Source: Alphaproteobacteria bacterium (GTDB taxonomy: Bacteria > Pseudomonadota > Alphaproteobacteria > SHVR01). Taken from it: DNA of 32,296 nt. Below the pieces are notes generated by a model, which worked only from the letters and a program-made list of their open reading frames with translations, was not told the origin of the DNA and searched no databases. The translations under genes were made by a program, and so were the position numbers. Below are positions 1-7,773 of this stretch, piece by piece (positions within the stretch are counted from its first letter, which is position 1; every line of letters starts with the position of its first letter). Where the stretch lies: positions 1 to 32,296 of the forward strand of contig SHVR01000032.1 in the NCBI GenBank assembly GCA_009694185.1, written 5' to 3'.

Positions 1-6
1 TACCAG

Positions 7-36
7 GTCTCGATGATCGAAACCGATCATCGAGAC
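7..36. repeat. Perfect 13-bp inverted repeat, 4-nt loop
   Basis: Arm GTCTCGATGATCG at 7-19 is followed by the loop AAAC and its exact reverse complement at 24-36. It shares the CTCGATGA/TCATCGAG core with the hairpin at 112-142. There is no poly-T tail. Confidence 0.85.
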
Positions 37-111
37 GCCCTCAAACGCCGGGCGCGCGCTCCCAGCACTTGGCTTTCGCCGCATCGGCGGCGCGGCGCGG
101 TCGCGCCGGCC

Positions 112-142
112 AAGCCTCGATGAGTCAAGCTCATCGAGGCTT
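112..142. repeat. Perfect 13-bp inverted repeat, 5-nt loop
   Basis: Arm AAGCCTCGATGAG at 112-124 and its exact reverse complement at 130-142 flank the loop TCAAG. This is the second hairpin with the CTCGATGA/TCATCGAG core. Its left arm overlaps GCCAAG (109-114), which could instead pair with CTTGGC at 68-73, so two mutually exclusive folds are possible. Confidence 0.85.
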
Positions 143-180
143 AGTATTACCCCGCGTCAATTAGCAAGCCGCCCGGCAAC

Positions 181-210
181 TTGCTCGCCAGCCTGGCGAG
201 AGCCTAGCAA
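181..210. repeat. Bulged hairpin
   Basis: Outer arms TTGCT (181-185) and AGCAA (206-210) enclose the near-contiguous inverted repeat CTCGCCA-gcc-TGGCGAG (184-200), leaving a one-sided bulge. It lies about 130 nt before the diguanylate cyclase start. Function unknown. Confidence 0.6.
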
Positions 211-340
211 ATTTGCCGATTCTGGGCGAATTGCAGGTGTCCCGCCGAGCGTTTGCCGCCTGTTAACCTTTGCCGGGTTAGTACTGGCGCCACGAAACAT
301 GCCTCAGGTCGCTTGTAGCAAGAGTCTCAGTGAACCGATC

Positions 341-1075
341 ATGAAAATCGCTGGCAAGACACCGATCGTCCCGAGCGACGTCGTTCGTTCCCGAGCCCGC
401 GCGGGCGCCGCCGCCGCCGCCCGCGCTGACGGCCCGCGGTCGGTCAACGACCTCACGACCGTCATGGGAATTCCCACATCCGAACTCACGCCCAAGGTCT
501 GGGCCGCGATTGAGGAGTTGATGGCCGAAGTGGAGCGATTGCGCCAGGAGCTGGAAGTGGCGCAGCAGCGCAACGAACATCTGGGGCGCCTCGCCGACGA
601 AGACAGCCTGGTTCCGGTCATCAACCGCCGCGCCTTCGTGCGTGAATTGTCGCGGGTCATGTCGTTCTCCCAGCGCTACCAGTCGCCGAGCACACTGATC
701 TTTTTCGACATCAACGGCATGAAGGCCATCAACGACGCTCTGGGCCATCCCGCTGGCGACGCCGCGCTGAAGCATGTGGCCACGACACTCCTTGCCAATG
801 TCCGCAAGTCGGACATCGTGGGACGCCTGGGCGGTGACGAATTCGGGGTCATTCTCGCTCAGATGGACGGGATGAGCGCCGAACAAAAGGCGGAACAGCT
901 CAGAGCCGCGATCAATAACCCACCGCTCGACTGGGATGGTCGGGACGTGCCCATCCAGCTTGCCTACGGCACCTACCGGTTCTCCGGTTCCGAAGAACCC
1001 GGCGCCGCGCTGGCGGCGGCCGACCAAGCCATGTACGCCCACAAGCGAAGTCGGCCCGGCCCCCGCCAAGCTTAA
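341..1075 (+). CDS. GGDEF diguanylate cyclase
   Basis: Predicted to make cyclic di-GMP from two GTP. The C-terminal half is a GGDEF domain with an intact GGDEF signature at about residues 164-168, a substrate-site FFDINGMKAIND segment near 122-133, and an RKSD inhibitory I-site at about 155-158, five residues before the signature, so product inhibition is expected. Residues about 53-80 look like a coiled coil (ELMAEVERLRQELEVAQQ) that could dimerise the domain. There is no membrane segment, PAS or receiver domain, so the input is unknown. The start at 341 (MKIAGKTP) is preferred; an in-frame ATG at 299 would add 14 residues and neither has a strong ribosome site. The stop lies 1 nt from the convergent YdcH-like gene. 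Confidence 0.9.
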   Translation: MKIAGKTPIVPSDVVRSRARAGAAAAARADGPRSVNDLTTVMGIPTSELTPKVWAAIEELMAEVERLRQELEVAQQRNEHLGRLADEDSLVPVINRRAFVRELSRVMSFSQRYQSPSTLIFFDINGMKAINDALGHPAGDAALKHVATTLLANVRKSDIVGRLGGDEFGVILAQMDGMSAEQKAEQLRAAINNPPLDWDGRDVPIQLAYGTYRFSGSEEPGAALAAADQAMYAHKRSRPGPRQA

Positions 1076-1076
1076 C

Positions 1077-1268
1077 CTAGGCAATGATATCGGGGTGCAA
1101 TTCCGCTTCCAGTTTCGCGATCATGTCGCGTAGCCAAAGCTTCCGCTTCTTCAGACGCTGAACCTGTACTTGGTCGAAGGGACCTCGGTCCGTCAGTGTC
1201 GCGATCGCGTAGTCGAGGTCGCGATGTTCGATCTTCAGGGCTTCCAATTTCTGGTGCAGTTTACCCAT
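1077..1268 (-). CDS. YdcH-like DUF465 small protein
   Basis: A 63-residue, charged, helix-rich protein. The pattern HQKLEALKIEHRDLDYAI followed by LKKRKLWLRDMIAKLEAEL matches the YdcH/DUF465 family, small coiled-coil proteins that are common in proteobacteria and have no firmly established role. The frame stays open upstream to 1469, but family similarity begins at MGKLHQK, so the ATG at 1268 is chosen; the extra upstream residues look non-coding. It converges on the diguanylate cyclase gene with almost no spacer, so the two probably share a termination region. Confidence 0.8.
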   Translation of the reverse strand: MGKLHQKLEALKIEHRDLDYAIATLTDRGPFDQVQVQRLKKRKLWLRDMIAKLEAELHPDIIA

Positions 1269-1569
1269 CTCCCATGCCGTCGATGATTCGGGCTCCAGAT
1301 GCCCCGGGCCATCAAAGATAGGACGAATGGTGGCGTCGGGCAAATCGCATGCGGTCCCAGCCAGGTATCTGGAAGTGTGGCGGGATGCGGCAAAATTTGC
1401 GCTATCGACGTGAATTGTCAGTATCCTGTGGTAGCGAATCGCAAATATATCAATATCCGGGGTAAGCAAGGAGCCTGTGCATAACTTCGGCGCCCCCCGA
1501 CGCCGCCGCTACCGAAAAATAACCGCGCTATGCTGTGGGTTGGCCGGTGCAACATTGGGCAGAGGGTCC
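1269..1569. promoter_or_regulatory. Divergent intergenic region
   Basis: About 300 nt between the YdcH-like gene (minus) and the DUF2390 gene (plus), presumably holding both promoters. It is locally AT-richer around 1390-1460. I see no clear operator palindrome, RNA gene or convincing small gene. Confidence 0.4.
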
Positions 1570-2157
1570 ATGGACGAACTGCCGCCCTCGGTGTTCTGGG
1601 ATTTCTCGCGCGCCGTTTACAGCCGGGCGGGTGTGGCCGATGCGTGCATCGTCCTCCAGGACCGCCACGGCATCGACGTCAACCTGCTCCTGTTTTGTTG
1701 CTGGCAGGCAGCCTCCGGCCAAACACCCCTGTCGGCCGCGACTCTGGGCCGCGTCATCGGCACCATCGGTGACTGGCAGGTGGGCGTGGTGCGCCATCTA
1801 CGCGGCGTGCGGCGCCGGCTGAAGGCAGGTTTCACGCTGGCACCAAGCGAAGGCGTCGCGGCGCTCCGCCAGCGGGTCGCGGAGATCGAGCTCGCGAGCG
1901 AGCGGATCGAGCAGCAGATGCTGACAACGGCCATCGCGATGCAGCCGCCGGCCCACAGCGATCCGGCGCGGCATTGTGCGACGGCGGTCGCCAACCTGCG
2001 CGCCTATGGCGAGGCGGCTGGTATCGCCTGGCGCGCCGACGACTTGGTGCTGCTCGCCGCCTTGCTCAGCGGCGCGTTCCCGGGCGTCGCGGGAGAGGCA
2101 CCGCACCCGGCCTTGTCAGCTTTGGTCGGGGCCCCACCGCCTCTCCCCAGCGCTTGA
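1570..2157 (+). CDS. TIGR02444/DUF2390 family protein
   Basis: A 195-residue protein whose N-terminal half (FWDFSRAVYSRAGV, then DRHGIDVNLLLFCCW) matches the TIGR02444/DUF2390 family, alphaproteobacterial and gammaproteobacterial proteins of unknown function. The rest is helix- and alanine-rich with no catalytic motif I can identify. The ATG at 1570 starts directly at the conserved region; the upstream extension from 1477 is arginine-rich and unlike the family. The last 92 nt overlap the 3' end of ubiX on the other strand, so the two convergent genes share coding sequence. No function is claimed. Confidence 0.8.
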   Translation: MDELPPSVFWDFSRAVYSRAGVADACIVLQDRHGIDVNLLLFCCWQAASGQTPLSAATLGRVIGTIGDWQVGVVRHLRGVRRRLKAGFTLAPSEGVAALRQRVAEIELASERIEQQMLTTAIAMQPPAHSDPARHCATAVANLRAYGEAAGIAWRADDLVLLAALLSGAFPGVAGEAPHPALSALVGAPPPLPSA

Positions 2158-2725
2158 CGCGGCCCGTGTCGAGGCCAAAGAGGTCGAGCACGCGGCCGAT
2201 GGTGTGGTCGATGAGGTCGTCGATGCGCTTCGGCCGGTTGTAGAAGGCCGGCACCGGCGGCGCGATCACGGCACCCATCTCGGCAAGGCCGAGCATGGCG
2301 CGGAGGTGGCCCGCATGGAACGGGGTTTCGCGCACCATCAGCACGAGCGGGCGCCGTTCCTTGAGCGTCACGTCGGCGGCGCGGGTCAGAAGGCTCGACG
2401 TGACACCCGTCGCGATCTCCGCCATGGAGCGGATCGAACAAGGGGCGACGATCATGCCGAGGGTGGGAAACGAACCGCTCGCAATGGCGGCGGCCATGTC
2501 CCCAGGTGCATGCACCATATCGGCGAGGGCCTGCACGTCGGCGACTTTCAGATCGGTCTCATGCGCAAGCGTAACTTCGGCGGTCTTGCTCATCACAAGA
2601 TGGACCTCGACCGCGAGCGGGCGGAGCGCCTCCAAGAGGCGCACGCCATAAATCGCGCCCGAGGCACCGCTGATGCCGACAATGAGGCGCGGGCGGGCGG
2701 CGGATGGCGGCTTGCGTGCCGCCAC
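2066..2725 (-). CDS. ubiX: Flavin prenyltransferase UbiX
   Basis: UbiX joins dimethylallyl phosphate to reduced FMN, making the prenylated flavin used by UbiD-type decarboxylases in ubiquinone synthesis and aromatic acid metabolism. Visible are the flavin-binding GISGASGAIYG near residues 17-27, the PCSIRSMAEIATG segment, the ADVTLKERRPLVLMVRETP block and the PPVPAFYNRP segment, all in family order. Length (219 residues) is slightly above usual because of a proline/arginine-rich tail lying over the convergent DUF2390 gene. The GTG at 2725, just past the upstream gene's stop, has AAGG at reasonable spacing; another GTG at 2743 would overlap that gene by 17 nt. No UbiD partner is in the window. 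It is probably cotranscribed with the acyl-CoA synthetase. Confidence 0.92.
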   Translation of the reverse strand: MAARKPPSAARPRLIVGISGASGAIYGVRLLEALRPLAVEVHLVMSKTAEVTLAHETDLKVADVQALADMVHAPGDMAAAIASGSFPTLGMIVAPCSIRSMAEIATGVTSSLLTRAADVTLKERRPLVLMVRETPFHAGHLRAMLGLAEMGAVIAPPVPAFYNRPKRIDDLIDHTIGRVLDLFGLDTGRVKRWGEAVGPRPKLTRPGAVPLPRRPGTRR

Positions 2726-2726
2726 C

Positions 2727-4373
2727 TCACAGCGCCTTGGCACGGTCGCGTAGCACGAATTTCTGGATCTTGCCGGTCGAGGTCTTGGGCAGCGCCTCGA
2801 ACACCACGGTGCGCGGGCATTTGAAATGCGCCATATGCTCGCGGCAGAACTGGATGATCTCCCGCTCGCTCGCCGCCGTGCCCGGCTTCAGCTCGATGAA
2901 GGCGCAGGGTGTCTCGCCCCACTTCTCGTCCGGCCGCGCCACGACGGCCGCATCGAACACCGCCGGGTGGCGGTAGATCACCTGCTCCACCTCGAGGGAG
3001 GAGATGTTCTCGCCACCCGAAATGATGATGTCCTTGGAGCGGTCCTTGAGCGCGATATAGCCGTCGGGATGCATGACGCCGAGATCGCCGCTGTGGAACC
3101 AGCCGCCGGCGAAGGCCTCGTCGGTCGCGGACTTGTTCTTGAGATAGCCCTTCATGACGATGTTGCCGCGGAAAAACACCTCGCCCATGGTCACGCCATC
3201 GGCCGGCACCGGCCGCATGGTCGAGGGGTCCATCACGGTCACCCCCTCGAGCACCTGGTAGCGCACGCCCTGGCGCGCTTTCTGGGCCGCCTTGTCGCTC
3301 GCCGGCAGATCGTCCCACTCTTCCTTCCAGGCGCAGACCGTGGCCGGTCCATAAGTTTCGGTGAGGCCGTATAGATGTGTGACCTCGATGCCCAGCGCTT
3401 CCATCGCCTGGAGGACGCTCGGCGGCGGCGGTGCCGCGGCGGTGTTGAACGTGACCTTCTGTGGGAAGCCGCGGCGCTGGTTGGCGGGCGTGTTGATCAG
3501 CATGTTCATGACGATCGGGGCACCGCAGAGATAGGTCACGCCATGGTCGGCGATGGCATCGAAGATCGCCTTGGGCTCGACCCGTCTGAGGCACACATTC
3601 ACCCCGGCCATGGCGGTGTTGGTCCAGGTGAAGCACCAGCCATTGCAGTGGAACATGGGCAAGGTCCAGAGATAGACCGGGTGGTTCGGCATCTGACAGA
3701 CGAGGGCATTGCCAACCGCGTTCAGATAGGCGCCGCGATGGTGATAGACGACGCCCTTCGGGTTGCCCGTGGTGCCGGAGGTGTAGTTGAGCGAGATCGC
3801 CCGCCACTCGTCGGCGGGCAATGTCCAGCCATGGTCCGGCGCGCCCTCGCTCAGGAACGCCTCGTATTCCGTTAGGCCCAGCCGCTCGCCCGGTCCCGTA
3901 TAGAGCGGGTCGTCCACGTCGATAACGAGTGGCCGCTTGCGCTTCGGCATTTTTTGGAGCGCCGGTTTGACGATCGCCGAGAACTCCCGGTCGGTGATCA
4001 ATATTTTCGCCTCGCCATGGCCGAGGATGAAAGCGACCGTGTCGGGGTCGAGGCGGTAATTGATGGTATTCAGTACGGCGCCGATCATCGGCACGCCGTA
4101 ATGGGCTTCGAGCATGGGTGGAATGTTCGGCAGCAGGACGGCGACCGTGTCGCCCTGGCCGATGCCGCGCGCCGAAAGCGCCCCAGCGAGACGGTGGCAG
4201 CGCTCATTGAATTGGCGCCAGGTGTAACGGCGCTCGCCGTGGATCACCGCCGTCCGGTCGGGATAGACCGCCGCCGTCCGGGTGAGAAAGGTAAGCGGCG
4301 TCAGCGGCGTGTAATTGGCCGCGTTGGGGCCGAGATCCTGCTCGAAAGGGCTCTTGCGTCGCCTGGGCGCCAT
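2727..4373 (-). CDS. AMP-forming acyl-CoA synthetase
   Basis: A member of the ANL superfamily that activates a carboxylic acid to acyl-adenylate and then acyl-CoA. The ATP/AMP signature YTSGTTGNPKGVVYHHRG is at about residues 197-214, GLTETYGPATVC is the second adenylate motif, and the C-terminal hinge and catalytic lysine region reads HSGDLGVMHPDGYIALKDR, then TSTGKIQKFVLR. The family resembles medium-chain or methylmercaptopropionate-type ligases; the acid cannot be named from sequence. A TTG at 4394 would extend the frame, but the ATG at 4373 has GAGGAA just upstream and is chosen (548 residues). ubiX follows at once, suggesting an operon, and the DOPA dioxygenase gene diverges upstream. 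Confidence 0.9.
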   Translation of the reverse strand: MAPRRRKSPFEQDLGPNAANYTPLTPLTFLTRTAAVYPDRTAVIHGERRYTWRQFNERCHRLAGALSARGIGQGDTVAVLLPNIPPMLEAHYGVPMIGAVLNTINYRLDPDTVAFILGHGEAKILITDREFSAIVKPALQKMPKRKRPLVIDVDDPLYTGPGERLGLTEYEAFLSEGAPDHGWTLPADEWRAISLNYTSGTTGNPKGVVYHHRGAYLNAVGNALVCQMPNHPVYLWTLPMFHCNGWCFTWTNTAMAGVNVCLRRVEPKAIFDAIADHGVTYLCGAPIVMNMLINTPANQRRGFPQKVTFNTAAAPPPPSVLQAMEALGIEVTHLYGLTETYGPATVCAWKEEWDDLPASDKAAQKARQGVRYQVLEGVTVMDPSTMRPVPADGVTMGEVFFRGNIVMKGYLKNKSATDEAFAGGWFHSGDLGVMHPDGYIALKDRSKDIIISGGENISSLEVEQVIYRHPAVFDAAVVARPDEKWGETPCAFIELKPGTAASEREIIQFCREHMAHFKCPRTVVFEALPKTSTGKIQKFVLRDRAKAL

Positions 4374-4515
4374 TCTGGGTTCCTCATGGGTCAAGTGGGG
4401 CCTGACGCGACCCTCTGGGGCCGAGTTTAGGAGAGGGCGGGGCGCTTTGAAAAGCGCGGCACGGACGCGCGATCCGGCCTATGCTAAACGATGCGCGCGT
4501 CAAAAGGGTCTAGTC
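4374..4515. promoter_or_regulatory. Divergent promoter region
   Basis: A 142-nt spacer between the acyl-CoA synthetase (minus) and the DOPA dioxygenase-like gene (plus). By position it must hold both promoters. I could not identify reliable -35/-10 boxes or an operator. Confidence 0.35.
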
Positions 4516-4857
4516 ATGCTCGATAGCTCGGCGATCATCGATTGGCATGCTCATGTCTATTTCGATCCCGCGAGCCGGCCCGACGCCATCGCCTTGCGCA
4601 AGGCCATCGTCGCCGCATTTCCCGACGTGACCATGGGCCGCGTCCACGATGTACCGGTCGGCCCGCACCCCGTCCCCATGTATCAGGTGCTGTTTCCGCC
4701 GGCGCTCTTCGCGACCCTGGTGCCTTGGCTGACGCTCAACCGGGGCGAGCTCACGGTCTTCCTCCACCCCAATACGGGCGAGGCGCTCATTGACCATCGC
4801 GACCGGGCGCTTTGGCTCGGGGCCCAAGCTCCCCTCAAACTCGACGTGCTGAAGTGA
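4516..4857 (+). CDS. DOPA 4,5-dioxygenase-like protein
   Basis: A 113-residue protein of the DOPA 4,5-dioxygenase family (COG3805 type), small metal-dependent extradiol enzymes first known from fungal betalain-type pigment synthesis. The starting IDWHAHVYFDP gives the conserved histidines, followed by GPHPVPMYQVLF and VFLHPNTG with further histidine ligand candidates. The family length is about 110-120, so the gene looks complete. The start is the ATG at 4516, where similarity begins. Its stop overlaps the next start (GTGA at 4854-4857), implying coupled translation with the FAD/Fe-S oxidoreductase. The true substrate in bacteria is unclear; an aromatic diol is plausible but not shown. Confidence 0.85.
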   Translation: MLDSSAIIDWHAHVYFDPASRPDAIALRKAIVAAFPDVTMGRVHDVPVGPHPVPMYQVLFPPALFATLVPWLTLNRGELTVFLHPNTGEALIDHRDRALWLGAQAPLKLDVLK

Positions 4858-7760
4858 CGGTGGCCACTCGATCCGTTGGCGACAGCCGCCTCGCCGGGCG
4901 GCTTCGGGCCGCCATCGAGGGCGAGGTCATGTTCGACGCCTTCACCCGTGGCCGCTACAGCACCGATGCCTCGATCTACCAGGTGGAGCCCATTGGCGTG
5001 GTCAGGCCGCGCTCGATCGCCGACGTGGAGGCGGTGCTCGCCATCGCCCGCGAAGAGGGTGTGCCGGTGACCCCGCGCGGCGGCGGCACCTCGCAATGCG
5101 GCCAGACCGTGAATGAGGCGCTGGTCATCGATGTGAGCCGCCATCTCGACCGCGTGCTCGACCTTGATGTGACCGGCCGGCGGGTGCGGGTGGAGCCGGG
5201 CGTCGTGCTCGACCGGCTCAATGCCGATCTCCGCCGCCACAAGCTCAGTTTCCCGGTCGACATTTCGACCTCCAGCCGCGCCACCATCGGCGGCATGGCG
5301 GCCAACAATTCTTGCGGCTCGCGCTCGCTCCGCTACGGCAACATGGTGCATAATGTTCATGCCATCGACGCCATCTTGGCCGATGGCGGCAAGCATCATT
5401 TCGGGCCGGTGCCGGGCAATCTCCAGGCCGCCGCCGGCAGCCCTGGCTATATCGACCTGGTCCAGAAGCTAAGGGCCATCGCCCAGCGCGAGCAGGCCGA
5501 AATCGAGGCGCGCTTTCCCAAGGTGCTGCGCCGGGTGGGCGGCTACAATCTCGACAGCATTTCGCCCGCCGGTCACAACATGGCGCAGTTGCTGGTGGGC
5601 TCGGAAGGCACCCTCGGCTTCTTCACCTCGGTCGAGCTTGCTCTTTCGCCCTTGCCGGCGCACCGGGTCCTCGGCGTCTGCCATTTCCCACGCTTCTGGG
5701 ACGCCATGGATGCCGCCCAGCACATCGTCAAGCTCGACCCCGACGCCGTCGAGCTGGTCGACCGCTCGATCATCGAGCTGGCCCGCGACATCGCCATGTT
5801 CCGCGCCGCCATGACGACCTATGTAAGGGGCGAGCCCGACTCCCTGCTGCTGGTGGAATTCGCGGGCGAGGAATTGGCGCCCCTTACCCGCCGCCTCGAC
5901 GATCTCGAAGCGCTGATGGGCGATCTGGGCTTCGCCAATTCCGTCGTGCGCGTCGAGGCGCCCGCCGGCCAGCGCGCCCTTTGGGACGTGCGCCAGGCCG
6001 GCCTCAATATCGCCATGTCGATGAAGGGCGATGCCAAGCCCGTCTCCTTCATCGAGGATTGCGCGGTGCCGCTCGAGCATCTCGCCGAATATACCGACCG
6101 GCTGACCACCATCTTCCGGAAATACGGCACCACCGGCACCTGGTACGCCCACGCCTCGGTCGGCACGCTGCATGTCAGGCCGATCCTCAATCTCAAGGAC
6201 CCGGTGGGCGCCACCACCATGCGGGCCATCGCCGAGGAAGCCTTCGCCATGGTGCGCGAATATAAGGGCTCGCATTCGGGCGAGCATGGCGATGGCATCG
6301 TGCGTTCGGAATTCCACGCGCCGATGTTTGGCCCGCGCCTCGTCCATGCCTTCGAGGAAGTGAAGGACCTCTTCGATCCTAAGGCCCTCTTCAATCCGGG
6401 CCGCGTCACGCGGGCACCGGCCATGGACGACCGCCGCCTCTTCCGCTACCGACCCGGCTATGCGCCCTTGCCCATGGGCGAGGCGCTAGACTGGTCGGAG
6501 TGGGGCGGGTTCAGCCAGGCGATCGAGATGTGCAACAATAATGGCGCCTGCCGAAAATCAGACGTGGGCGTCATGTGCCCCTCGTTCCGCGCGACCGGCG
6601 ACGAGCAGCATCTGACCCGGGGCCGCGCCAACAGTTTGCGGTTGGCCGTGACCGGCCAGCTCGGCCCCGAGGCCTTCACGTCCGACGCCATGTACGAGAC
6701 CATGGATCTATGTGTCGGCTGCAAGGGCTGCAAGCGAGAATGCCCGACCGGCGTCGACATGGCGCGCATGAAGGTCGAGTTCCTCTATCACTACAATGCC
6801 CGCCATGGGCTCTCGCTCAAAGATCGGCTGATCGGCTACCTACCCCGCTATGCGCCGGTGGCGGCGCGCGTGGCACCGCTCTTGAATTTGCGCAATCGGC
6901 TGCCGGGCCTGGCGGCACTCGGCGAACGCTGGCTCGGCTTCAGTGCCCGGCGCTCGTTGCCGGCCTGGCGGCGGGACGCCATTCCGGCCAACCGCCCAGC
7001 CACGGTCCCGGTCGGCGACGGCCGCGACGTGGTCCTGCTGGTCGATACCTTCAACACTTGGTTCGAGCCGGAGAATGGCGACGCCGCCGCTCGGGTGCTG
7101 ACGGCCGCCGGCTATCATGTCCATCATGTGGGTGCGGTGGACGGCGGCCGGCCGCTCTGCTGCGGGCGTACCTTCCTGTCCGTTGGCCTGGTCGAGGAAG
7201 CGCGTGTGGAAGCGCGGCGCACGCTGGCGGCGCTGGCCCCCTGGGTCCAGGCGGGCGTGCCGATTGTGGGCTTGGAGCCCGCTTGCTTGCTAGCACTCCG
7301 GGACGAGTTCCATGCCTTGCTGCCGGGCGCCGAGACGACGGAGCTCGCCGCGCAAGCCATGCTGTTCGAGGAGTTTCTCATGCGCGAGAAGGCGGCCGGG
7401 CGCCTGACGCTCGCCCTCATGCCCTTGCCCCAGAAACGCGCCTTGCTGCACGGCCATTGCCACCAGAAGGCCTTTGGTGTCATGGGGCCGGTGGCGGAGG
7501 CACTCGCTCTCGTGCCCGATCTCGCCGTGGAGCAGATCGAGTCGAGTTGCTGCGGCATGGCCGGCGCCTTCGGCTATGAGGCGGGCCATTACGACATCTC
7601 GATGAAAATGGCGGAACTCAGCCTGTTGCCGGCGGTGCGCCAGGCGTCGGGCGACGTGCTCATCGTCGCCGATGGGACAAGCTGCCGCCATCAAGTGGCC
7701 GATGGCACCGGCCGCCAGGCTCTGCATGTGGCGCGGGTGCTGGAGCGCGCCCTCGCTTGA
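4854..7760 (+). CDS. FAD-linked, Fe-S oxidoreductase (GlcD/GlpC-type fusion)
   Basis: A 968-residue fusion of a flavin dehydrogenase with an iron-sulphur electron-transfer part, as in D-lactate or D-2-hydroxyacid dehydrogenases of the GlcD/Dld2 type. The N-terminal FAD_binding_4 domain includes PRGGGTSQCGQ near 74-84 and SRATIGGMAANNSCGSRS; the FAD-oxidase C domain ends near SGEHGDG and FDPKALFNPGR. Ferredoxin-like cysteine groups begin near residue 560 (CNNNGACRKSDVGVMCPS) and 620 (CVGCKGCKRECPTG). Two cysteine-rich CCG domains have CCG motifs near 769 and 899, and HGHCHQKAF lies before the second. The GTG at 4854 overlaps the preceding stop; a second GTG at 4860 is the alternative. Electrons probably pass to quinone or a carrier. 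The substrate is unknown. Confidence 0.88.
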   Translation: MTVATRSVGDSRLAGRLRAAIEGEVMFDAFTRGRYSTDASIYQVEPIGVVRPRSIADVEAVLAIAREEGVPVTPRGGGTSQCGQTVNEALVIDVSRHLDRVLDLDVTGRRVRVEPGVVLDRLNADLRRHKLSFPVDISTSSRATIGGMAANNSCGSRSLRYGNMVHNVHAIDAILADGGKHHFGPVPGNLQAAAGSPGYIDLVQKLRAIAQREQAEIEARFPKVLRRVGGYNLDSISPAGHNMAQLLVGSEGTLGFFTSVELALSPLPAHRVLGVCHFPRFWDAMDAAQHIVKLDPDAVELVDRSIIELARDIAMFRAAMTTYVRGEPDSLLLVEFAGEELAPLTRRLDDLEALMGDLGFANSVVRVEAPAGQRALWDVRQAGLNIAMSMKGDAKPVSFIEDCAVPLEHLAEYTDRLTTIFRKYGTTGTWYAHASVGTLHVRPILNLKDPVGATTMRAIAEEAFAMVREYKGSHSGEHGDGIVRSEFHAPMFGPRLVHAFEEVKDLFDPKALFNPGRVTRAPAMDDRRLFRYRPGYAPLPMGEALDWSEWGGFSQAIEMCNNNGACRKSDVGVMCPSFRATGDEQHLTRGRANSLRLAVTGQLGPEAFTSDAMYETMDLCVGCKGCKRECPTGVDMARMKVEFLYHYNARHGLSLKDRLIGYLPRYAPVAARVAPLLNLRNRLPGLAALGERWLGFSARRSLPAWRRDAIPANRPATVPVGDGRDVVLLVDTFNTWFEPENGDAAARVLTAAGYHVHHVGAVDGGRPLCCGRTFLSVGLVEEARVEARRTLAALAPWVQAGVPIVGLEPACLLALRDEFHALLPGAETTELAAQAMLFEEFLMREKAAGRLTLALMPLPQKRALLHGHCHQKAFGVMGPVAEALALVPDLAVEQIESSCCGMAGAFGYEAGHYDISMKMAELSLLPAVRQASGDVLIVADGTSCRHQVADGTGRQALHVARVLERALA

Positions 7761-7773
7761 TCGCCCGGCCGCC

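Larger units (their letters stand above)
1..340. other. Palindrome-rich non-coding leader
   Basis: No convincing coding sequence lies before the diguanylate cyclase gene. The stretch is packed with inverted repeats: perfect 13-bp arms at 7-19/24-36, 5-bp arms at 77-81/85-89, 6-bp arms at 94-99/102-107, perfect 13-bp arms at 112-124/130-142, and a two-part stem at 181-210. The two 13-bp hairpins share the core CTCGATGA...TCATCGAG. None is followed by a T-run, so they are poor matches to intrinsic terminators. They could terminate or stabilise a transcript entering from the left, form a structured leader, or be protein-binding or REP-like elements; the sequence alone does not decide. Confidence 0.6.
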
